In this document: piece after piece, positions 34,952 through 46,589 of the stretch
Numbering within the stretch: the stretch's first letter is position 1
How the letters are laid out: every line of letters starts with the position of its first letter
NCBI RefSeq assembly: GCF_000022325.1
Contig: NC_012034.1
Coordinates: forward strand, 2,479,501-2,543,500
Direction: 5' to 3'
DNA from: Caldicellulosiruptor bescii DSM 6725
GTDB taxonomy: Bacteria; Bacillota; Thermoanaerobacteria; Caldicellulosiruptorales; Caldicellulosiruptoraceae
Length of the DNA: 64,000 nucleotides
Notes under the pieces: model-generated
What the model saw: the letters and a program-made list of their open reading frames with translations, nothing else
What the model was told of the DNA's origin: nothing
Databases searched by the model: none
Made by a program: the position numbers and the translations under genes

Positions 34952-36409
34952 ATGGTGAAGTTTGATATAAAAAATATCCTTGGTTCATTTAAATCGAGGA
35001 AGTTCAAGTTTGGCGGATATGCAGCAATGCTGACAGCTTCAGTTATTGCTATTGTCATTGTCCTCAACCTTTTGGTAGGTCAGATACCTGCAAAATTTGA
35101 CCTTACGCACAATAGATTATATTCACTTTCAAAACCAACTGTTGAACTTTTGAAAAATCTCAAAAAAGATGTAACAATTTATGCTCTGTTCCCATCAGGT
35201 AATGAAAACCCCGTGATTTCAGAATTCATACAAAAATATGCTGACAAGTCCTCTCATGTAAAAATAAAATACATAGACCCATACAAAAACCCAGGGTTTG
35301 TAAAAAAGTACGACACAAGCGGTTCAGGGATTGATGAAGGGTCTTTAATAGTTGAAAGTGGAAACAAATTTAGAGTTATAAATAGATACGATATGGTAGA
35401 TTACTCTTATGACGAACAAACAGGAAATACAAATGTAACAGGCTTGACAATAGAACAAAAACTTACCCCTGCTATACTTTATGTTACATCTGAAAAAACA
35501 CCTATAATTTATGAGCTGAAAGGTCATGGTGAAGATACCTTTATAGGTCTTGGAATTTCAAGTGAGGTAGAAGCTGCAAACTTTGAAATAAAAGATTTGA
35601 ATTTGCTTACAGAAAAAAGTGTGCCACAGGATGCATCAGCTGTTGTTGTAATATCGCCAAAGACAGATATTTCTGATATTGAACTTAAAAAACTAAAAGA
35701 CTATATAAACGGTGGCGGAAGAGTCTTGTTTTTGATGGACCTGTTAAAGGATGAGCTTAAAAACTTCAATAGCATATTTGAAAGCTTGGGTGTTCGACTT
35801 GAACATGGTATTGTAATGGAAGGTGATAATACAAAGAATGCAGGAAATCCTGTTTGGATTTTGCCAAATTTAGAGTCTCATGATATCACAAATCCAATAG
35901 ACCTAAACAATATGTACATGCTTTTGCCAAGTGCTCAACCTATTGTTGAAACAAAATTCAAAAAGAGAACAATAACAATTGAAAAACTTCTAACAACAAC
36001 TTCTAATTCATGGCTAAGAAAAGATTTAAATTCTACATCACTTTCAAAAGAAAAAGGTGATATATCAGGACCATTTACACTTGCTGTTGCAATAACAGAC
36101 AAAGCAGACAGCTTAAATGCAAAGTTAAGACCGCGCGACACAAAAGTAGTTATAGTAGGAAGTGCAATTTTTGCGAATTCACGGTTTTCCAAAAACGTCC
36201 CAGGAAACCTCAACTTTGTTGTAAATGCATTGAACTGGTTGCAAGATAAGAAAAACACACTGCAAATCCAGCCAAAAGACTTGACAACATTCAGACTTAA
36301 TCTTAGCACAAGCCAGGCTATGATCTGGGCAGCAATAACTGTTGTGGGGATACCTGTTTTGATACTTATTCTTGGCTTGACTATTTGGCTTAGGAGGAGA
36401 CATCTATGA
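34952..36409 (+). CDS. GldG-family ABC transporter auxiliary protein
   Basis: A 485-residue protein with membrane helices at each end (about 22-44 and 462-483). The large extracytoplasmic middle has the ABC-type uncharacterised/GldG fold (LTHNRLYSLSKPTVELLKNL, DPYKNPGFVKKY, LKDYINGGGRVLFLMDLL). It likely cooperates with the permease as an outer-face subunit. The stop overlaps the start of the next gene by four bases. Confidence 0.85.
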   Translation: MVKFDIKNILGSFKSRKFKFGGYAAMLTASVIAIVIVLNLLVGQIPAKFDLTHNRLYSLSKPTVELLKNLKKDVTIYALFPSGNENPVISEFIQKYADKSSHVKIKYIDPYKNPGFVKKYDTSGSGIDEGSLIVESGNKFRVINRYDMVDYSYDEQTGNTNVTGLTIEQKLTPAILYVTSEKTPIIYELKGHGEDTFIGLGISSEVEAANFEIKDLNLLTEKSVPQDASAVVVISPKTDISDIELKKLKDYINGGGRVLFLMDLLKDELKNFNSIFESLGVRLEHGIVMEGDNTKNAGNPVWILPNLESHDITNPIDLNNMYMLLPSAQPIVETKFKKRTITIEKLLTTTSNSWLRKDLNSTSLSKEKGDISGPFTLAVAITDKADSLNAKLRPRDTKVVIVGSAIFANSRFSKNVPGNLNFVVNALNWLQDKKNTLQIQPKDLTTFRLNLSTSQAMIWAAITVVGIPVLILILGLTIWLRRRHL

Positions 36410-37848
36410 GAAAAAAGAAAAACAGACTTTTTACAATTGTCTCTGTACTTTTGGTTTTAGTTTTAGTAATCGGTGTATACTTTTATGTCAGTTATGTGAA
36501 TAAAAAGAAACAAGAGGCTGAAGAGAAAAAGTCATCTCAAACTATTACAGTGACTAATTTTGATAGGAATAAACTGATCAAAATAGATATAAAACATGAC
36601 GATGTTCATCTTGTGCTTGAAAAAGTAAAAGACAAATGGATAGTAAATGGAATTAACAACCCCTTATATTTTGACCAGGATAAAATAGACGATATAGCAT
36701 TTTCGTGTGCGCAGATGAGCGCCGAAAAGATTGCAGATTCAAACCCGAAAGACCTTAAAAAATATGGGCTTGACAACCCAAAATCGGTTGTTGAGGCAAC
36801 ATTTAGTGATGGCAAAAAAGTAACCTTCTACCTTGGTTCTGAGACACCTATAACCTCTACTTACTATCTGATGAAAAAAGGTGACCCAAAAGTTTACGTT
36901 GTATGGACAAACCATGCCGAAAATTTCACTATAAAGCCTCAAAAACTATTGAGCGTAAAGATACCCGAAATAGATACTCAAAATATAACATATGTTAAAC
37001 TTGTTAGAAAAGGTCAACCTACTATTGAGATTAAAAAGGTTGATGAGAAAAATAAAGAAGACAATGAATGGAAGTATTATGTAAGGCTTTGGAACTTAGT
37101 TCAGCCCTACAGCCAGCCGGTTGGCGTTGCAAGTGATAAGTTTTCAGAGTTTATTGAAAATGTACCAAACTTTAGTCCAGAAGATATTGTTGGTGAAGAT
37201 GTATACAATCCAAAATATGGTCTTGAGTCACCAAAAATTGAACTAATTGTGAAAGACAACAAAAACACTTTGCATCTTTTTGTTGGCAACAGTGCAAGTG
37301 ACTCAACTGTCTATTGTAAAATGGCAAACTCTAAGGTTGTTTTTACAATGTCAACATATAAGACAGATTTTATGAACACCGTAAAGCCATTTGACCTTAT
37401 AGAAAAATTTGCTTACATTGTGAATATAGATTACGTTGACAAAATAGAAATTTTTACGCCAAATAAAAAGCATACGCTGATTCTTGACAAAAAACTCATC
37501 AAAAAAGCTACAAGCGAAGAAGAATCTGATGAGTACAAATACAACTTCCAGGCTGACGGAAGAAAAATTGATGAAGACACATTCAAAAAATTCTATCAGG
37601 AAATCATTGGTCTTCTAATTGACGGTGAAAACGACAAAAAACCGGCAGGTACACCAGAGGTCACCATGAAGTTCTATCTTGTCAACAAAAAGGTTGACGT
37701 GATGCAGTACATTCCTTATAACGACGATTTTTACATGGTTGTGCGAAATGGTAAGTCTGACTTTGTGATTGCAAAAGAACAGGTTCAAAAAGTTCTAAAG
37801 GATTTAGAAGACTTAGTTGCTGGCAAATACAAGCCACCAGAAAGCTAA
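36406..37848 (+). CDS. DUF4340 membrane-anchored protein
   Basis: A 480-residue protein with a single N-terminal membrane anchor (about residues 9-29). The extracytoplasmic domain contains repeated beta units with the pattern W..NG......D...I......ADS.......YGLDNP, found twice (KKYGLDNPKSV, PKYGLESPKIE). This is the DUF4340 family, routinely found behind GldG-type genes. Function unknown; the domain duplication suggests a binding platform outside the membrane. Confidence 0.83.
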   Translation: MRKKKNRLFTIVSVLLVLVLVIGVYFYVSYVNKKKQEAEEKKSSQTITVTNFDRNKLIKIDIKHDDVHLVLEKVKDKWIVNGINNPLYFDQDKIDDIAFSCAQMSAEKIADSNPKDLKKYGLDNPKSVVEATFSDGKKVTFYLGSETPITSTYYLMKKGDPKVYVVWTNHAENFTIKPQKLLSVKIPEIDTQNITYVKLVRKGQPTIEIKKVDEKNKEDNEWKYYVRLWNLVQPYSQPVGVASDKFSEFIENVPNFSPEDIVGEDVYNPKYGLESPKIELIVKDNKNTLHLFVGNSASDSTVYCKMANSKVVFTMSTYKTDFMNTVKPFDLIEKFAYIVNIDYVDKIEIFTPNKKHTLILDKKLIKKATSEEESDEYKYNFQADGRKIDEDTFKKFYQEIIGLLIDGENDKKPAGTPEVTMKFYLVNKKVDVMQYIPYNDDFYMVVRNGKSDFVIAKEQVQKVLKDLEDLVAGKYKPPES

Positions 37849-37861
37849 TTTAAGCATTCTC

Positions 37862-37895
37862 AGGGAAGCTGTGAAGATTTTTAAACAGCTTCCCT
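37862..37895 (+). terminator. Terminator of the Gld-type operon
   Basis: AGGGAAGCTGT (37862-37872) pairs perfectly with ACAGCTTCCCT (37885-37895), followed by TTTAGTTT. Confidence 0.85.
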
Positions 37896-37941
37896 TTTAG
37901 TTTATATGGCAATTTAAAATATTGATATTTTCTTTATTTTT

Positions 37942-37970
37942 TTGATATTGTAAAGTAATTGTAATATAAA
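37942..37970 (+). promoter_or_regulatory. Promoter of the beta-galactosidase gene
   Basis: TTGATA (37942-37947), a 17-base spacer and TATAAA (37965-37970), about 60 bases before the GTG start. Confidence 0.6.
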
Positions 37971-38023
37971 GTAAAATAAATAGTGTAAAAACAAAGCCTT
38001 GTTACAATTTCTAAAAGAGGTGA

Positions 38024-41110
<3,087 letters not shown>

Positions 41111-41117
41111 AAAAGTG

Positions 41118-41149
41118 AGGGTTTGTCCAAAATATTTTGGATAAACCCT
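41118..41149. terminator. Bidirectional terminator between GH2 and GH43 genes
   Basis: A nearly self-complementary stretch, arms AGGGTTTGTCCAAAAT and ATTTTGGATAAACCCT (one G-U pair), followed by TTTTCTCTTT on the plus strand. It lies between two convergent genes. Confidence 0.85.
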
Positions 41150-41157
41150 TTTCTCTT

Positions 41158-42039
41158 TCAAAACTCGTCTTCTAAATTTTTATCATCAATTTTTATAAAC
41201 AAAGGCCTCTCATTGCCCCTTGAATTTGGAGTATGAATTGAAAGCATAAGGTCACCTTCAAAGGTTCTAAAAAGCATGCCATGACCACCGTCATTAGAAA
41301 AAATTGGCTCTGTTTTGTGCTGCCATGGACCTAAAATATTGCCTGACAGTGATTTTGCAACTCCAACACAATATCTTCTTTCTCTATCAAAACTTGACCA
41401 TAGCATCAAAAGAGTACCGTTTTGGGTTCTGAATAAAAACGGACCATCTGTCACAAAACATTCTCTGCCATCTTTAACTCTTATAATTGCTGTCCAAGGT
41501 GCGCTGGAGGCTGTAAAGAGTAAAACGGGCTCATCAATAACTCTTTTCAAATCATTTGAAAGTCTTGCTGCCAAAATCTGACCATCATAAACCTCAACCC
41601 ATTCACGGCAAAATACAAGCCAGGGATTTGAATCTTCATCTATGTAAAGTGTTCCATCAAGGCACATCCAATCCTTTGGTGTAACAGGTCCAAGACTATG
41701 TTCAACATATGGTCCTTCTACAGTATCTGAAACAAGAATCGCAGTTCCCCTTTTTCCTTCTGGTGAACAAAATGTTGCAAACATATAATATTTGCCGTTA
41801 TAAAAGTGCACCTCTGGCGCCCAGAAATTTCTGTCTGCCCAAAAATTCTGAGGAGGCCTGAATGCTGGATATGGCCCATCAAAATTTTCAAGGTCATAGG
41901 TTACATAATAATCAAAGCCTGTTGCTTTTTCATTTCCCCAGCAATTTTTATCAGTTGTACCAAACATATAGTACACCCTTTTTTCTTTTACAGGCATAAT
42001 AAAAGGGTCACGGATATAAATATCCTGTCTTTTTAGCAT
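41158..42039 (-). CDS. GH43 glycosidase (beta-xylosidase/arabinofuranosidase type)
   Basis: A 293-residue five-bladed-propeller hydrolase with no signal peptide. The catalytic base Asp is in IYIRDPF, followed by WAPEVHFYNGKYYMFAT and MCLDGTLYIDED (pKa-modulating Asp). At the usual general-acid motif (EGP) this protein has TDGPFLFRTQNG, i.e. Asp instead of Glu, and ends with GGHGMLFRTFEG. It probably removes xylose or arabinose from imported oligosaccharides. Its start overlaps the histidine-kinase gene end by 32 bases, tying it to the YesMN operon. Confidence 0.83.
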   Translation of the reverse strand: MLKRQDIYIRDPFIMPVKEKRVYYMFGTTDKNCWGNEKATGFDYYVTYDLENFDGPYPAFRPPQNFWADRNFWAPEVHFYNGKYYMFATFCSPEGKRGTAILVSDTVEGPYVEHSLGPVTPKDWMCLDGTLYIDEDSNPWLVFCREWVEVYDGQILAARLSNDLKRVIDEPVLLFTASSAPWTAIIRVKDGRECFVTDGPFLFRTQNGTLLMLWSSFDRERRYCVGVAKSLSGNILGPWQHKTEPIFSNDGGHGMLFRTFEGDLMLSIHTPNSRGNERPLFIKIDDKNLEDEF

Positions 42040-43795
42040 CTATTTCATTCTCCTTTCGGTCCTCAAAATTCACAGGAAGAATTATTTTTACAATTGTCCC
42101 CAAACCCAGCTTGCTCCAAACCTTGAGTTTAAAGTTACCCCCATAGTTGAGCTTTAACCTTTCATTGGTGTTTAAAAGCCCAATATGATCTGAAAAGTCA
42201 AAATCCTGTGAAAGCCTGCCTTGTACCTCCTCTAACTTTTCTTTGCTCATCCCAATTCCATTGTCAATTACCCATATACAAAGCCAATCACTGGTATCTT
42301 TTAATTTTCTTATCCTGATTTTTATTCCACATCTCTTTTCGCAAGGTTTTATCCCATGATAGATTGAATTTTCTATGAGCGGCTGGAATAAAAGCTTCAT
42401 CACTTTTATCTCAAGCACATCTTCACTATAGTCCCAAAACACATCAAACTTATCTTTATATCTTGCTTTTACAAGCTCAATATATGCCTGTGTAGCTTTA
42501 ATTTCTTCCCTTAGGAAGATAGTAATTTTTGGATTGCTCAGAGAATATTTGAGTATAGCCGAAAGGTTTTCTATCATTTTTGTAATCTCGTTTGGGGTGC
42601 CTGTAAGTGCTAAAGTTTTAAGATATATGTGTTCTAAAGTATTGAAAAGAAAATGAGGGTTAATCTGAGCCTGCAATGCTAAAAGCTCCAAAGCTTGAAG
42701 GCGTGTTGTCAGATAATGTTTTTCAATAAAGTTCTTGATTACATTGTACATGATATACCCATATTCATCATTTGAAGTAATTTTAATTTCTTTTGGTGGT
42801 TTTCCTTCTGTTGCTGAATTTATTGTATCTATAATCTTTTTAATATTCCTGTAATTTACTTTGGCAATGTAGTATGAGGCAGCAAAAGCGATAACTATAA
42901 AAATTAAAAGTAGCACCAGTGTCACCTTGAAAAGTCTGATAGGGATGCTGTAAAGATAATTTTTGGGAATTACTGAAACAAAGGTTAAGTTGTATTTTTT
43001 TGACTCTAATCTTTTTGTGAGATAGTTGTCTGTTTCTTTTTTTAGGAGGGCCATACTTGAGGTATTAGAGTTATCTGATTCATTTGATACCAAAACATTT
43101 CCATTTTGATCTAATATGTACATTGCATGCTGAGGGAGCGAACTTTTAAGGCTTAAGAGCTTTTTTACCTGGTCGTAATACAGATTAAGAACAATAACAC
43201 CCTCATTCACATCAGAATATGCAGATTTTATCCTTTTGTAGATGGTCAAAACATCAATTGATTCTCCAGTAAAATTGTAAGGTTGAATTTTTCTTCTCTC
43301 TACCCACATTAATGCTTTATTTTCTTTATACTGATCAAACCACCATTTGTCATAAAAATACTGAAAATTAGTCATTCCATCTGGGGTAACTATAAAATTC
43401 CCTTCAGGATTTTCGAAATAAACATAGATGGAATGTATGAACGGCTTTGAATATGAGATTGAATTTAAAACATTTTTGACCATGTTAATCTGCCAGATAT
43501 CTTCTAAAGAAAAATACATTGAGTTCAAAATCCTCTTTATCTGAAGGGTCACATCTTTGTTTATCCCAAATACCATATAAAGATAGTCTATCTCACCGAG
43601 CATAAGCTCGACATTGTTTTTGCTTTGTATTAGCATTGTCTCTAAATTTTTGTTTATTTCATTTTTAACGTATTGTTCTATAATGATGCATGAGAAAAGC
43701 CCAAGAATAGTTATTATCACAATGGGAACAATAACTATCTGCACAAAATTCTTTTTGAAAATCTTGCTTTTATAAACTCCATTTTTTCTTATCAT
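42008..43795 (-). CDS. YesM-type sensor histidine kinase
   Basis: A 595-residue membrane kinase. Two membrane segments (about 17-38 and 290-312) flank an extracellular dCache-like sensor; the cytoplasmic part carries HisKA-type LYT/5TM-family motif QAQINPHFLFNTLEHI (His in PHFLFN) and the HATPase motifs PLIENSIYHGI and VIDNGIGMS. It phosphorylates the regulator encoded 6 bases upstream. Systems of this kind usually sense sugars and activate the adjacent CUT1 transporter, here at 44650-47906. Confidence 0.9.
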   Translation of the reverse strand: MIRKNGVYKSKIFKKNFVQIVIVPIVIITILGLFSCIIIEQYVKNEINKNLETMLIQSKNNVELMLGEIDYLYMVFGINKDVTLQIKRILNSMYFSLEDIWQINMVKNVLNSISYSKPFIHSIYVYFENPEGNFIVTPDGMTNFQYFYDKWWFDQYKENKALMWVERRKIQPYNFTGESIDVLTIYKRIKSAYSDVNEGVIVLNLYYDQVKKLLSLKSSLPQHAMYILDQNGNVLVSNESDNSNTSSMALLKKETDNYLTKRLESKKYNLTFVSVIPKNYLYSIPIRLFKVTLVLLLIFIVIAFAASYYIAKVNYRNIKKIIDTINSATEGKPPKEIKITSNDEYGYIMYNVIKNFIEKHYLTTRLQALELLALQAQINPHFLFNTLEHIYLKTLALTGTPNEITKMIENLSAILKYSLSNPKITIFLREEIKATQAYIELVKARYKDKFDVFWDYSEDVLEIKVMKLLFQPLIENSIYHGIKPCEKRCGIKIRIRKLKDTSDWLCIWVIDNGIGMSKEKLEEVQGRLSQDFDFSDHIGLLNTNERLKLNYGGNFKLKVWSKLGLGTIVKIILPVNFEDRKENEIDAKKTGYLYP

Positions 43796-43801
43796 CGCAC
43801 T

Positions 43802-44560
43802 TTATCTCTCCTGAACAAACTCTGAAGGAGACTTGCCGAAATATTTTTTAAAAGCTCTTGTAAAGTTCTTAGGGTTCTTGTAACCAACCATTTCACCTAT
43901 CTCATGAAGTTTATATATAGGAATTTTCATAAGTTCCAGAGCTTTTCTCATCCTGACTTCCATCAGATAATCAGAAAAGTTTTTACCAGTTTTGCATTTG
44001 AAAAGCCGGCTAAGATAATAAGGATTCATATAGACAAGCTTTGCAGCATCCTCAAGCGTGGCCTCTTTATAGTTTCTTTTTATATACTCTTTCACAGTTT
44101 CAATCACATTTTCAGGATTGTCAATAGAAATTAAATCTTGTTTTTTTACCTCTTCACTGTGAGTTTGCGGATTTTTTGACTGTAGGTCAAGCTCTTTTTT
44201 TATTAGCCCAAATATCTCTATTACTTCATCATACGTTGCTGGTTTTGTTATGTAGTACCTTACCCCGTATTTCATTGCTTTTTGAGCAAATTCAAAGTCC
44301 TGATAACCACTTATAAAAACAACTTTTACAGGGATGTTATTTAAAAACAAAACCCTTGCAAGGTCAATTCCACTCATAACAGGCATTTTAATATCGCAAA
44401 AAACAACATCAACCTTATTTTGCAAAATATAATCTAAAGCCTGCTTTCCATTTTCAAACAGGCCAACAACTTCAAAACCAAGTTTATTCCATGGAAAGCA
44501 GGTAAAAAGCCCCTGTCTTATCTCACTTTCATCCTCCACGATAATCATCTTGTAAGACAT
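43802..44560 (-). CDS. YesN-type response regulator with AraC DNA-binding domain
   Basis: A 252-residue protein. The receiver domain (1-120) has phospho-acceptor Asp56 (VVFCDIKMPVMSG) and acidic pocket E9 D10. The C-terminal AraC helix-turn-helix pair (about 150-252) contains YMNPYYLSRLFKCKTGKNF and IGEMVGYKNPKNFTRAFKKYFG. It likely activates the sugar transporter operon and the GH43 gene; the tandem 20-bp repeats upstream of the pectin genes are also of AraC type. Confidence 0.9.
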   Translation of the reverse strand: MSYKMIIVEDESEIRQGLFTCFPWNKLGFEVVGLFENGKQALDYILQNKVDVVFCDIKMPVMSGIDLARVLFLNNIPVKVVFISGYQDFEFAQKAMKYGVRYYITKPATYDEVIEIFGLIKKELDLQSKNPQTHSEEVKKQDLISIDNPENVIETVKEYIKRNYKEATLEDAAKLVYMNPYYLSRLFKCKTGKNFSDYLMEVRMRKALELMKIPIYKLHEIGEMVGYKNPKNFTRAFKKYFGKSPSEFVQER

Positions 44561-44604
44561 ATAGGGTCTGCCCCCTTTTTTGCACTAAACCCATTGTAAT
44601 TTAA

Positions 44605-44634
44605 ATTATATCATCTTTCAAATAATCTTCACAA
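44605..44634 (-). promoter_or_regulatory. Promoter of the YesNM-GH43 operon
   Basis: On the minus strand TTGTGA (44629-44634), an 18-base spacer and TATAAT (44605-44610), 45 bases upstream of the regulator start. Confidence 0.6.
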
Positions 44635-44649
44635 AACCAATATCTTACT

Positions 44650-45507
44650 TTAACCTTTTATTCCGCTTGTTGCAATTCCTTCAACGAAGTATTTTTGAGC
44701 AGCAAAGAAGATGATAATACACGGTAGCATTGCTATAACAGTCATAGCCATGATCTGGTTCCAAGCAATTGCAGCTGCACTGTCAACACACATTCTAAGT
44801 CCAAGGGCAATTGTGTATTTTTCAACGCTGTTGATATATATAAGGGGTCCTAAAAAGTCATTCCAAGTCCAGATAAACTGGAAAATTCCCATTGAAATCA
44901 TTGCTGTTTTACAAAGAGGACCCGTTATACGCAAAAGTATCTGGAAAGAGTTGCAGCCATCAATTATAGCAGCTTCTTCTATTTCTCTTGGAAGCCCTCT
45001 CATAAACTGTATCATCATAAACACAAAAAATGGAGTTGATGCAAACATTGATGGAATTATAAATGGTTTGTAACTATCTACCCATCCAAATGCATTGAAA
45101 AGAATATATCTTGGAATAAGGTTTACAGAGTCTGGCAGCATTAATGTTGAAATTAGTATCACAAAAAATAATCTTTTCAGTGGAAAATTAAACCTTGCAA
45201 ACCCATATGCCACAAGTGTAGAGGATATTATTGTAAAAAATACAACTGGAATAACAAGTATAAGGTTATTTGCAAAAAATCTACCAAATGTATATTGCCC
45301 TGTCCCCTGCCATCCTTTTATAAATGAGTCTGTAACAATTTTTTGAGGAAATAAAGACAGCGATTTGAATATCTCATCATTTGATTTAAATGCCGCAGAT
45401 ACAACCCACAAAAGTGGATAAATCATAAACAGTCCAAATAGAATCAAAAATGCATAAGTTATAAAAAGAGAAATAGTATTTTTTACTATTTTGTTTTGGG
45501 AGTACAT
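44650..45507 (-). CDS. Carbohydrate ABC transporter permease (CUT1, MalG-like)
   Basis: A 285-residue permease with six membrane segments and the EAA loop seen as EIEEAAIIDGCNSFQILLRI, which docks the ATPase. It is the second permease of a CUT1 sugar importer. No ATPase gene is present nearby; CUT1 systems in Firmicutes commonly share one ATPase (MsmK/UgpC type) encoded elsewhere. It ends only about 90 bases before the yesN start. Confidence 0.92.
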   Translation of the reverse strand: MYSQNKIVKNTISLFITYAFLILFGLFMIYPLLWVVSAAFKSNDEIFKSLSLFPQKIVTDSFIKGWQGTGQYTFGRFFANNLILVIPVVFFTIISSTLVAYGFARFNFPLKRLFFVILISTLMLPDSVNLIPRYILFNAFGWVDSYKPFIIPSMFASTPFFVFMMIQFMRGLPREIEEAAIIDGCNSFQILLRITGPLCKTAMISMGIFQFIWTWNDFLGPLIYINSVEKYTIALGLRMCVDSAAAIAWNQIMAMTVIAMLPCIIIFFAAQKYFVEGIATSGIKG

Positions 45508-45513
45508 CTTTTT

Positions 45514-46410
45514 TTAGAACCTCCCTTCATCATACTCGTAATATGTCCAATAAGTAGAAGACCTAAATATAAATGCAGTAAAGATTAATATTATCACAAA
45601 CTGAACCCAGGAAAGTGCTGCCGCATAACCCATTCTAAAATACTTAAATGCATTGTCATATATGAGCATACTCAAAAGATAGGTGGAATTGACAGGTCCA
45701 CCGCCTGTGATGATGTACGGTCCAGTAAATTCTTGGAAAGCATTTATGGTCTGCATCACAAGGTTGAAAAACATTATAGGTGAAATCATAGGAAGAGTTA
45801 TCTTTGTAAACATTTTTAGTCTTGATGCTCCATCAACCAGTGCTGCTTCGTAAAGTTCTGATGGTATCTCTTTAAGTCTTGCTAAAAATAGTACCATAGA
45901 TGACCCAAACTGCCACACCGCAAGAAGGCTTACTGAAAACATAGCTATTCTTGGGTCTCCAAGCCAGTTTATACCTTCTATTCTAAAAAGACTTAAGAAC
46001 TTGTTTACTATACCTTCTTTCATAAACAAAAATCTCCACAAAATCGAGATTGCAACAGACCCACCGAAGATAGAAGGAAGATAATATACTGTTCTGAAAA
46101 GATTTATTCCTTTCAGTTTCATGTTCAATATTATTGCAACAAAAAGTGCAAACGAGATTTTAAGCGGAACAGTTATTATAACATACTTTATAGTGTTTAA
46201 AAGTGCTTTTGGAAACAGTTCATCCTTTGTGAACATATAAATGAAGTTATATAATCCAACATAGCGAGGCGGCTTCAACATTGTATAATCACTGAAAGAG
46301 TAGTAGAAAGACATAATAAATGGATATAGCCTAAAAATCAAAAATCCAATAAGCCAAGGTAGTATATATAAAAAACCAACAAAGTCTTTTTTTCTATAGC
46401 GAACTACCAT
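45514..46410 (-). CDS. Carbohydrate ABC transporter permease (CUT1, MalF-like)
   Basis: A 298-residue permease with six membrane segments and the EAA loop ELYEAALVDGASRLKMFTKI. It follows the binding-protein gene after a 179-base gap that contains an inverted-repeat element, and it precedes the second permease by 6 bases. Confidence 0.92.
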   Translation of the reverse strand: MVVRYRKKDFVGFLYILPWLIGFLIFRLYPFIMSFYYSFSDYTMLKPPRYVGLYNFIYMFTKDELFPKALLNTIKYVIITVPLKISFALFVAIILNMKLKGINLFRTVYYLPSIFGGSVAISILWRFLFMKEGIVNKFLSLFRIEGINWLGDPRIAMFSVSLLAVWQFGSSMVLFLARLKEIPSELYEAALVDGASRLKMFTKITLPMISPIMFFNLVMQTINAFQEFTGPYIITGGGPVNSTYLLSMLIYDNAFKYFRMGYAAALSWVQFVIILIFTAFIFRSSTYWTYYEYDEGRF

Positions 46411-46466
46411 AATTATGTCACCTCACATTATTTAGATAATTATGCAATAATTTTAAATCTAAAATA

Positions 46467-46580
46467 AAATGGGAACTGCCACTTTTAGAGCAAAAATATT
46501 TCAATGAATGAAAATGGGTGAGATAGGTTATATAAATCCACGTATCCAATAATTGCACTTTTTTGTGACAGTCCCCATTT
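46467..46580. repeat. 114-base inverted-repeat element between binding-protein and permease genes
   Basis: Arms AAATGGGAACTGCCAC (46467-46482) and GTGACAGTCCCCATTT (46565-46580) are complementary at 14 of 16 positions, with an 82-base interior. The arm sequence resembles REP-type or MITE termini. It could fold into a hairpin that reduces downstream expression, or be a small mobile element. Confidence 0.6.
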
Positions 46581-46589
46581 ATTTTTTAT

